Positions 1 to 7,177 of a stretch of 12,933 nucleotides of DNA are shown piece by piece. The stretch covers positions 1 through 12,933 of the forward strand of contig RWJK01000498.1 in NCBI GenBank assembly GCA_004335835.1, in the 5' to 3' direction. Position 1 is the stretch's first letter. Each line of letters begins with the position of its first letter. Under the pieces are notes generated by a model. It was not told where the DNA came from. It ran no database searches and saw only the letters and a program-made list of their open reading frames with translations. This stretch comes from Scenedesmus sp. ARA3. Lineage: Eukaryota; Chlorophyta; Chlorophyceae; Sphaeropleales; Scenedesmaceae. Position numbers and translations under genes: made by a program.

Positions 1-255
1 GTACTCATCGCTGTACACTGGTGGCAATATCCTGCCATCGTGAATTTGGATCAAGACTGGCTGAGCGCCTGTGAGCAACAGTTCGGCAGCGGCAAAGGGC
101 ATTTTGATTAAGAACTGGTAAAATCTTGGCAATGGTCTGTGTTGCGAGGGCTGCATTGGTGCTGTTGGAGCTGTGGTCGGCATGTGGCCTCTGAGCAGGG
201 CAGGCATAGTCTGCTCCACGGCATGGGCATGTATCGGCTCCATAGGCTCGTTCAT
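1..255 (-). CDS. Unidentified partial reading frame, runs off left edge
   Basis: On the minus strand an ATG at 255-253 opens 85 codons with no stop before position 1. The last 45 or so residues look like real protein: a hydrophobic/amphipathic stretch (FYQFLIKMPFAAAELLLTGA) is followed by PVLIQIHDGRILPPVYSDEY at the window edge. The first 40 residues are rich in Met, Pro, Thr and His and less convincing. The frame also stays open upstream of this ATG to beyond 470, so the true start or a splice acceptor may lie further right. A competing minus-strand frame, 346 to 5, reaches a stop and has less protein-like composition. I do not recognise the family. A fragment of a mobile-element protein is possible, but nothing in the sequence proves it. 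Confidence 0.4.
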   Translation of the reverse strand, partial: MNEPMEPIHAHAVEQTMPALLRGHMPTTAPTAPMQPSQHRPLPRFYQFLIKMPFAAAELLLTGAQPVLIQIHDGRILPPVYSDEY

Positions 256-875
256 GGTCTGGCTCAAGAGCCACGGCAAAGATCTTTTTGTTTCGGTTGT
301 TTGGTCCGGATTTAACCGTCCAGGGGTGAGAGGAGACCTCAGGCAAGGTGCTGAACAGGCATGATCCTCCACATCCCTGCCGCGCCGAGGCCAGCCCCCA
401 ACTGGGCTTGGCTGCCTCGTGATCGCGACAAGGACGAGAAGTAAGATCCCTTTAAGCGTTCTCACCTGCCATAGCGCCACTTGGTCGAGGCGCCTCCTCA
501 CGCCTACCGATTGCTGACTACCTCCGTTTGCTTTAATGCATTTTTTTTTCAGATTCTTGAATGATTGTGTGATGTTTTTTATGGTTCATATTCCTATTGG
601 CAGTAGGAAAGCATATGAGTGCAGCCGCAGTGGTGCGACAGGAGAACACTGCAACATATACTTGCGACAATCGAGTAGGGTGACTGCATGGGGGTAAAAT
701 GCGTTCTTGTACATCATGCTTTCTACAGCACCACATGGGCTTACAAGCCATGTAATGCACGTCACCAAACCCTCAGAGATGCACCCACATGCAAAGCACA
801 GACTCCAACATGTTGGCGGGGGCTGAATGAGTGCTGCCTTTGAATGACTCCCACATCACGCACCTTACGCTGGTA

Positions 876-876
<1 letters not shown>
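256..876. other. Gap with no supported gene; possible plus-strand splice acceptor
   Basis: No convincing gene is visible. A run of nine T followed by CAG at 541-552 looks like a strong plus-strand 3' splice site. One frame after it stays open to a TAA near 700, but its translation matches nothing I know. On the minus strand, GGCAG|GTGAGA near 466-474 looks like a donor, and could belong to an upstream exon of the left-edge frame. The signal peptide and propeptide exons of the metalloprotease should lie here or further left, but I could not identify them. Confidence 0.4.

Positions 877-972
<96 letters not shown>
877..972. repeat. Pure (CTG)32 trinucleotide tract
   Basis: There are 32 uninterrupted CTG units on the plus strand. 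The tract ends about 30 bases upstream of a candidate 3' splice site at 1000-1001, so it is most likely intronic in the metalloprotease transcript. The poly-Ala, poly-Leu and poly-Ser frames read through it on both strands are products of the repeat. Confidence 0.97.
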
Positions 973-973
<1 letters not shown>

Positions 974-1001
974 AACATGCTGGTTTGTCACTGCCAAACA
1001 G

Positions 1002-1027
1002 GACGGCGATGCCACCAACTTCAGCAA
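1002..1027 (+). other. Candidate 26-base micro-exon of the metalloprotease
   Basis: The bases sit between an acceptor (CCAAACAG, ending 1001) and a donor (GTAAGG from 1028), and encode DGDATNFS plus two bases of a further codon. Bacterial reprolysin-like proteases of this family, as I recall them, carry a similar DGD-x-x-x-FS motif about ten residues before the IW-x-x-VAED motif found in the exon at 1732. The phase does not join directly: two bases hang over here, while the 1732 exon needs one. A further mini-exon of roughly 17-20 bases would be required in 1028-1731. This is inference. Confidence 0.35.
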
Positions 1028-1731
1028 GTAAGGCTGTCAATGGTGCCTGCTGCCATAGTTTGTTGAGTTGAATGCGTATGCGTGTGAGCACTGCGGCTGA
1101 TTTGCGGCAGCACCTGAAGCCTGCCGGTCGCAAGCGATCTCACAGCACAAGCCATGTCACAGGCGGCTGGGACATCTGCTTACATGCTGCTGCTCCTGCT
1201 GCACCACCAGGTTTGTGCAGTAGTTTGTCTTGCAGCAGCAACAGCATGCACTTTGCTTGTATGTAAACACAGAGTGTCCACGCGCAGCTCACGGCATGTT
1301 GCTGCTGTGTCTGCAATGTGCTGCTGCAACGCAGTGAGGAGCTGTCCGACATGGGTGGGCGCACCTGCTGGTTCAGGATCACACAGGCAGCTGCCGTCAA
1401 TGCTCCTGTATCAGCAGCCAAGCCAGCTTAGGCGCCTTGCAACATCAGCAGCGTCAGGTGGAAGCAACACTGCAGTCACTAGGGCACAGCGGCTGCACCA
1501 GTGCAGCGTTCAGACTGTGCTGAACGAGCTACATCACTTGCCTGTGTAGCTTTACCGCCATGCAGCAGCAGCAGCAGTCAGCAGCAGTCAGCACAGCTTG
1601 CTGTTTGGCGCGTGCATGTGGCGCTTACCACAGCCGGGTGGTGGCGATACACCTGCAGCTCAAATCAAGCTGCGCCCTTGCGCAAGATGCTCTGCATCTG
1701 CTCATCCTTGCTGCGGTTGCATGCTTTGCAG
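1028..1731 (+). other. Probable intron sequence before the first firm protease exon
   Basis: About 700 bases rich in CAG/CTG words with several open but low-complexity frames. It ends with TGCATGCTTTGCAG, a good acceptor at 1730-1731. The in-frame hydrophobic stretch just before the acceptor (LHLLILAAVACFA) resembles a membrane segment but is read as intron. One stretch near 1509-1545 (VQTVLNELHHLP) could be a missing mini-exon, but its phase does not fit. Confidence 0.5.
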
Positions 1732-4700
1732 TGGTCATATGGCGGGCTGTGGCGGAGGACTACGCGCCGTTTGATGTGGACGTGACCACCATCAAGCCCG
1801 AGGGCTCCTCACCCGTCAATATCTCCGATGCTTGCATCGGCGGCCTGAGCACCGATACTTCCACGGATCCTGGTTTTAACAGTGTGTTTCAATGTCAAGG
1901 TCCCTGTGCCATACAATCGTGTGCAGCCATGCAAGGGCAGCTGTGCGTGGTAGCCTGTCAATGCACTGTGCAGTTATCCATACAGTTGGCAACTGGCACA
2001 CTATGAACCGTAGTGTTGCAAATTGCGAAAGTGTTGTCACCGTTATTCCACCGCAAGCTGCTGCCTTGGACATCATTGATGCCTGTGATCGGTGTGCCAT
2101 GTTTGCAGCTCATATGGGCGCATGCACGGGTCTTGCTTTGGTCATGACCACCAGCGTGATCACGATGTAGTCACGTACGTAACGCGCGTGCACATTCAAC
2201 GTGATGTGGGAGGGTGTTGTTGACCCCGCCATCTGCTTTTTCCTCCGGTGCATCTGCAGCCATAGGACTTGCGTACATAGATGTGGTTGGAGCTTCCAAC
2301 AACGCGTATTACCAACCTGCGTTCATATTCTCCAAGGCAAGTGATACAAGGCTTGTGCTTGCCAGCCATGGCCGCCGCTGCCGCTCCAACATGTCATGCG
2401 CGGGCGCAGCTGGCCGTTTCATGCTGAAATCCGCCTGGTGATCGCAAACGATGTTGTTACCTGACAAGCAAACCTTTGTCACTAGGTCAAGCGCCACTCA
2501 TTGATAAACGACTCATTCTCTCTCTCTCCTTTGCTGGCTTTCAGACTTCTCAGACTCTTGCGAACGGTGTTGCAGATGTCGGAGTTATTGCACAGACTGT
2601 TTCACATGGTGAGTGCAACAAGGTTACGCAGCATCAGCACGTGTCAGCTCACATAGGCATTGGCCAGCTCCAAACAGCCATGATGCCTGCAGCTGTTTGT
2701 GCTGCTTTACAGCAGCAACAGCAGCAGCAGCAGCAGCGGCAGCAGCAGCAGCAACCACAGCAGCAACAAGCTTGCAGAGTGCTGACTTGAACAAGTGATG
2801 GGTGTGTTGAACTTTATGTATGCGTTGCACCTGTAAATAAGGCGCCTGCTGTTGCTGCTGGTGCTCCGCAGAGGTCGGTCACAACATGGGCCTTGATCAC
2901 CATGCCACAACAACCAACCCTGACTACAAAGGACAGAATGGGTGGTCACCTGTGAGTGCGCATGTCACAATCAGCAAAATGGGCGCGTGACAGTGGTTCG
3001 CGTGCTCTGGGGTGCATGTGCATCTGCCTTGTAATGTTGAATTTTTTGAACAAGTTCAAACGATAACCATGTATGGCGCCGCGCTGCCATTGCTGTCTCG
3101 TTAATTGCTATGTATTGATTGTCCTAGTAGTAGTGCTGCCGCAGCCTGGAGGCTCCAGCATTGCTGCTGACATGCTGGAGGCTCCAGCATTGCTGCTGAC
3201 ATGTTGATATCATGATGTCAACCAACACACGCTGTTGCTCCTCATGCCCTGTACCACCCGTGGCACCTGACACGTACCGCCAGATCATGGCGCCTGGCAC
3301 TGGCAGTGGCGATGACTTTTTGACCCAGTGGAGCAATGGACAGTACCCAGACGCCAGTAACGTAAGCTGCACCGGAGGTTATGGACACTGACGTCGTGCC
3401 CTGCAACGGCAGCTGACTGCTCATGAGTAGCCTGAAGGTTGTGCCACTTGCAGTAGCGCAAACCATACAGTTATGTACAGGCTAGGCAGGGCCATCTGCC
3501 TGGTTTGTGTGTGCACATGGCACTACACTGCAGTAAGGACTTACCTTTAGGCCCTGTTGCCAGAGTGATGCAGCGATTGACGTTACTTTGCATGCTCCAC
3601 CCATGAACTCTGGAGCAATTAATTCAAAGGGGCATAAACCACAACCTGCAGCTAACAACAGGCTCGCAGCAGCAGCTTTCGGGCTCACTACAGGCCTGCA
3701 TCAACATTCCAGGGCAGCAGCAGTTCCGCATCGCAGCTGGAAGCATCAACGTTGCCCAGAGTGTTGGCCATAATGCTGCATGAGCAGTGCATGCACCATG
3801 TCAGAATATCTGCCAGCAGCTACATTGGCATGCTTGAACAATTTCTGGGCAGCCATTGCTGGTGTGCACCCATTGCTGAAATGCGGCAGTAGCAACCTGC
3901 CGCTCCTGGACGCGTCCTGGCTGCAACCCTGCAGCCGCAAAATGACACCGCCATAATTGCTGGCAAGCTCGGCTATGTGCCGGCGCTGCACGGCGACAGC
4001 CAGGCAACAGCGACGCAGCTGGCAATGCTGGTGTCAGACAGTACAAGGACCACCACTGGCACAGCAACAGGCCTTGTGATGCAGCCGGGGGTCGCCGGAT
4101 CCGTCGCCAACTTCTTCAATTTTACTGCTGCACAAGGCTTTGCCGCGATCACTGGAAAGGCAAGTACACACATTGCAGCATGCTCGCGGTGGTGTTATAC
4201 ACGCATACGCAGCTAGCTGTGGGTGACGGCCAAGACCATGCACTGGCAGGGTGCACGGCACATGTGCTTGCACAAGCGTCTGTGACCCTTCATGGCCAAC
4301 ATCAAGCACTGCCAGTGCTGCACGGCACATGTGTTGATGACCGTGAATGTCATGAATTGGACTGCCATGACTGCCTTCATGCTGTCTGGCGACCAACAGC
4401 CACAGCACAAGGCAGCCGCTGAGCCGACTTTGCAGCAGCTGAGCCGACTTGGTGCTGTGCCTACTTTGCTTTGATTCACTTTTTCAGGTGCTAGGAGACT
4501 ATACCTGGTCTCAGTATATCAGAGACGAGTATTACTCTGCCCCAAATGGCACTATACTGACACGGCCTGTCTACAGCACAAGAAATGTGAAGCGCAGCAA
4601 TCTGGACATGCTCATCAAGGTATACAATGCAGCAGGCAGTGTCCTGGCCACCATCAACCCTCCAACAATGCTCACAGCAAATGGCCTGGGAGTAGCAGGA

Positions 4701-6088
4701 TTCAACCTGAGCTTGCCTGCAGATGGACAGTACAGTGTGTCTGTTGAAGGGGCTGCAGATGCAAGCGTGCCCTACACCAGCTATGGATCTTTGGGATGGT
4801 TTGACATCTCCGTTGTATTTCCCAGTGCGGTTGCGCCATCACCCAGCCCATCACCCAGCCCATCATCCAGCCCGTCACCCAGCCCGTCGCCCAGCCCATC
4901 GCCCAGCCCATCGCCCAGCCCATCGCCCAGCCCATCACCAAGCCCCAGCCCATCACCCAGCCCCAGCCCATCACCCAGCCCATCACCCAATCCATCACCC
5001 TCTCCATCACCCTCACCCAGCCCTGACGCTAGCCCCAGCCCATCACCTAGCCCAAGCCCCAGCCCATCGGCCAGCCCAGACGCAAGCCCTTCACCCAGCC
5101 CCAGCCCCAGCCCATCCCCCAGCCCTAGGTATGCAAGGACATACAGCATCACATGACACATTTGCCTGACTTGTAAGTCTTTGATTATGGCCTGCAGTAG
5201 CAGCTAGTCTTACACATTCAACATTAACACCATGCTGCAGCTGCAGCTGCTGCCAGTGATGCCCTGTGCACAATTTGTGCAGCACAGACGCCTCTCCTTA
5301 CTACAGCAACTCATCATCAGCAGGCTTTGCAGCATACTGCTATCTGATTGCAGGTCGTGGTCAATCAAGTGTGAGTTTGGAGCCGAAAGCTGCTTGCACG
5401 CCGAGATGGCTGCTGATCTGCACCCAGGCTTCCGTGTTGCATCCAAAATGCCACAGCAGTATTATCCTTAGATGTTGACAATTCAAGGTTGCCAAGTAAG
5501 GCTTAAATATGACACGGGATTACTCGTGTAGTACTAGTACTGCTATATTTGCTGCTGCTTGCAGCCGGGCCAGGGCTGCTTGCATGCAGCACTCAGCAGC
5601 ACGATGCAGGCACAGGACACAGAACGCTGTGTGAGGCTATAGCGGTAGCCCAACAGCAGCCTGTGGGCATGGAAACACAATGTCAGCTGATACTTTGCAG
5701 GCAGCTGCAGTCAAGGCACTCTCGTTGTGCATCTGCTTGCTGTCCTGCCTGCAGTCTCGTGCTGCCTCGCTTGAGGGTGTCACCTGCTGTCATCACCGGC
5801 CCAACCAAGGATGGCAATAAGTTCACATGCACAGCAATCATTACCATAAAGCCTGCCGGCAGCAGCAGCGGCGTGGCTGGCGCTACTGTCTTCATCACCT
5901 GGGAGTCAGCTGACCAGACGGATGCTTTCCCGTATGACACCACAGCCGTCACTGCTGCAAATGGCGTGGCGACGTCCGTCTCCAAGAAGATGAAGAGTAA
6001 CATGGGCTGCACATTCACAGTGAAGCTCGTGACTGCTGCTGGCTACCTGCCCCTGATTACCCTGGTTGTTAGGACGGCACCCGTGTGA
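1732..6088 (+). CDS. Secreted reprolysin-like zinc metalloprotease with Ser-Pro linker (5' end unresolved)
   Basis: Nine exons join in frame: 1732-1872, 2260-2336, 2545-2608, 2872-2951, 3284-3361, 3935-4159, 4488-5128, 5283-5370 and 5711-6088 (stop TGA 6086-6088), about 590 residues. The first carries [19 protein letters not shown], the signature before the active site in bacterial and algal reprolysin-like proteases. The zinc motif [11 protein letters not shown] is restored by the 2608/2872 junction, and IMAPG then [13 protein letters not shown] follow, as expected for the Met-turn region. A PPC-like domain, Ser-Pro linker and Ig-like end come next. It probably cleaves extracellular or cell-wall glycoprotein, as algal matrix proteases do. 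Uncertain points: exon 1 may end at 1881 instead of 1872, exon 3 may start at 2554, and the last exon may start at 5755, which fits the phase less well. Signal peptide and propeptide were not found. Gametolysin (M11) is the main alternative, but the surrounding motifs favour the reprolysin-like group. Confidence 0.85.
2337..2544 (+). other. GC-AG intron in metalloprotease gene
   Basis: The donor is AAG|GCAAGT, the classic context for GC donors, and the acceptor is TTTGCTGGCTTTCAG. Both flanking exons end and start in phase 0, and there is no GT at a phase-compatible place next to the donor. Confidence 0.75.
2710..2769. repeat. Imperfect CAG tract in intron
   Basis: An interrupted (CAG)n run (CAA, CGG and CCA interruptions) lies in the intron between the two halves of the zinc motif. 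Here the sense strand reads CAG, unlike most tracts in this window. Confidence 0.9.
3146..3203. repeat. Two tandem 29-base units with a palindromic core
   Basis: Two identical 29-base copies start at 3146 and 3175. Each begins CTGGAGGCTCCAG, a perfect inverted repeat with a one-base centre. They lie in the intron 2952-3283. Confidence 0.9.
3362..3934 (+). other. Long intron of the metalloprotease gene
   Basis: Donor GTAAGC directly after AAC, acceptor CTGCAACCCTGCAG. The flanking exons are in phase 0 and the protein reads on without a gap from DASN to PQNDTAII, so no further exon is needed. Open frames inside are short or low in complexity. Confidence 0.75.
3968..4826 (+). other. PPC-like beta-sandwich domain
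   Basis: After the catalytic domain, [23 protein letters not shown] and [10 protein letters not shown] (exon 3935-4159) are followed by [35 protein letters not shown] and [14 protein letters not shown] (exon 4488-5128). This order (GDs-x-x-TAT, D-x-x-F-F, LD-x-x-L-x-x-Y, L-x-x-G-x-Y-x-V-x-V) is that of the bacterial pre-peptidase C-terminal domain, which commonly follows secreted metalloproteases and aids secretion or substrate binding. Confidence 0.7.
4160..4487 (+). other. Second GC-AG intron in metalloprotease gene, with internal repeats
   Basis: Donor AAG|GCAAGT (same hexamer as at 2337) and acceptor TTCACTTTTTCAG, phase 0 on both sides. The intron holds two copies of TGCACGGCACATGTG (near 4252 and 4319) and two copies of GCTGAGCCGACTT (near 4418 and 4438). 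Confidence 0.75.
4836..5128 (+). repeat. Ser-Pro repeat linker, hydroxyproline-rich glycoprotein type
   Basis: About 97 codons are almost all alternating Ser and Pro, broken by SSSP, NPSP and two or three DASP units. Codons vary (AGC, TCA, TCG; CCA, CCC, CCG), so the DNA repeat is mainly 6-12 bases and imperfect. In volvocine and other green algae such (SP)n rods are hydroxylated, O-glycosylated and used as stiff spacers in cell-wall and matrix proteins. The donor TAG|GTATGC at 5129 follows, so the stop 25 bases later in the unspliced frame is not used if splicing occurs. Confidence 0.9.
5283..5370 (+). other. Short Cys-containing exon after the Ser-Pro linker
   Basis: Acceptor ACAATTTGTGCAG, donor AGT|GTGAGT. 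The two bases left from the 5128 donor plus the first base here give Ser, continuing the linker into [20 protein letters not shown]. No family is recognised. The phase match supports the exon. Confidence 0.65.
5711..6088 (+). other. Terminal exon: Ig-like beta domain
   Basis: Features are [44 protein letters not shown] and [15 protein letters not shown]. This pattern (A-x-V-T-V, G-x-x-V-x-GA-x-V, NG-x-AT) is typical of bacterial Ig-like and related adhesive beta-sandwich modules at the ends of secreted proteases. The start at 5711 (after GCAGCTGCAG) fits the phase of the previous exon. The acceptor at 5754 is stronger by eye but does not fit. Confidence 0.65.
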
Positions 6089-6754
6089 TCATGTGACATT
6101 TAACGGTGGCTTGGTTTGGGAACAGATCGGGAGATGAAGCCGTTAGACTCTTGCAATAAAGCTTGACCTAGCCTCCAGGCTGCCATGTTGCGCAGACTCA
6201 AACGCATGTGCTTTGTGGGCTGTTGCTTTTGTTGAAGAACAGAAGGTTTACTGGCAGGCCCTCAGCAGAAATGTTTTACAGTTGCATCAGGGACTACTGC
6301 TGCATTAGACGTTGCTCACCGCCTCAAGGTGTTGGTTGGGCGCATGCCTCTATGCCTCTATATTTGCTGCATGAGGATGTGCTAGATGTTTGCTTGTGGG
6401 TGAGTGCCAACTTGCGGCCAGTGCTCAATCATGCTGCTGCAGCTGTGATCTCGGATTTACCACTGGTTGCTGGCATGCATGGATCAGTGGACGTATCACA
6501 TAACATCATCGTATCACATCACATGCACAGCTGGGAGGATAGACACGAAGCACACAAAGACGCACGGTTCGCAAGTGATCATAAACCACTTTAATATCTG
6601 CAGTTTTCCGCAACAATGGTGTGGTTGCTGTACAGTTTTTTGCCTGGGTATGAGCCACTAATGCGCTGTTTGGCGGTTGATTTTCAGCTTCATGCAACGG
6701 GTGCACAACAAGGTCACGCAGTTTGTCTCAGCTTGGCTTGCACTGGTCAGAGAG
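6089..6754. other. 3' flank of metalloprotease gene; no gene seen
   Basis: An AATAAA lies at 6155-6160, 67 bases after the stop. Chlorophycean genes more often use TGTAA for polyadenylation, and I saw none close by, so the 3' end is unsettled. A small direct repeat, CGTATCACA at 6492 and 6510, is present. The open frame 6208-6594 has no recognisable features. Confidence 0.4.
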
Positions 6755-6964
6755 GCCAGGAGCGGATTTTTGGGCAGCGCAACTCTGGTTGACGGTTCTC
6801 TGAAAGAGCTTTGTCACTTCACAGCTTATTATTTCTGTGTTGTGGCTTATTGGGGTTTTGCCAGGAGCAGTTTTTTGGGCAGCACAACTCTGGTTGTTGA
6901 CAGTTTTTGAAACAGCTTTGTCACTTCACAGCTGTTTTCTCTGTGTTGTGGCTTATTGGGGGTT
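6755..6964. repeat. Two tandem copies of a 105-base unit
   Basis: The unit begins GCCAGGAGC at 6755 and again at 6860. Both contain TTTTGGGCAGC, AACTCTGGTTG, AGCTTTGTCACTTCACAGCT and GTGTTGTGGCTTATTGGGG. The copies differ by a few substitutions and small indels, and a third copy seems to begin (GCCATTAGC) at 6965. Non-coding as far as can be seen. Confidence 0.9.
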
Positions 6965-7147
6965 TGCCATTAGCGTTGCAGTGAGTCTGTTGCAACATTC
7001 AGCAATCTTTTGCGAAAATATAGTCAGTAATGGGATGGATGTGACCAACAGGGGGGTTTCTATTGCCGCCGCCGCGTCAGATGGTTCTGCCCACCCTGCT
7101 GCAACCTGTAGCTGGCTTCAACACAGCTGCTTTTACTGCAGCTGCTG

Positions 7148-7177
7148 CATTACTATAGTAATGTAGTAGCTACTACA
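7148..7177. repeat. Two overlapping perfect 16-base palindromes
   Basis: CATTACTATAGTAATG (7148-7163) is followed, with a two-base overlap, by TGTAGTAGCTACTACA (7162-7177). Both are perfect. They lie in the gap between the convergent genes. Confidence 0.85.

Larger units (their letters stand above)
1732..3361 (+). other. Metzincin catalytic domain spread over five exons
   Basis: Order of motifs: [18 protein letters not shown] (exon at 1732), ACIGG about 16 residues later, [12 protein letters not shown] and [10 protein letters not shown] (exon at 2260), [17 protein letters not shown] (exon at 2545), [19 protein letters not shown] (exon at 2872), [12 protein letters not shown] and [13 protein letters not shown] (exon at 3284). 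His, His and His of HExxHxxGxxH would bind zinc and Glu would be the catalytic base. The Met in IMAP is the likely Met-turn residue, where relatives I recall have IMG. With the 1872 donor, the spacing from CIGG to GLAYI equals that of the bacterial relatives, which is why that donor is preferred. Confidence 0.85.

Noticed and set aside
762..1133. Poly-Ser, poly-Ala and poly-Leu reading frames across the CTG tract on both strands
   Set aside because: Every frame through a triplet repeat is open. The flanks show no coding signal and the tract fits an intron position.
1692..1731. Hydrophobic LHLLILAAVACFA in frame with the first protease exon, resembling a membrane anchor
   Set aside because: It precedes a good acceptor (TGCTTTGCAG) and is absent at this place in the family; conserved sequence begins after the acceptor.
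4702..5169. Minus-strand Gly-Asp-Gly-Leu and Met-Gly-Trp repeat frames and a plus-strand His-Pro-Ala frame
   Set aside because: They are shadows of the Ser-Pro repeat in other frames. The Ser-Pro frame continues from conserved protease sequence.
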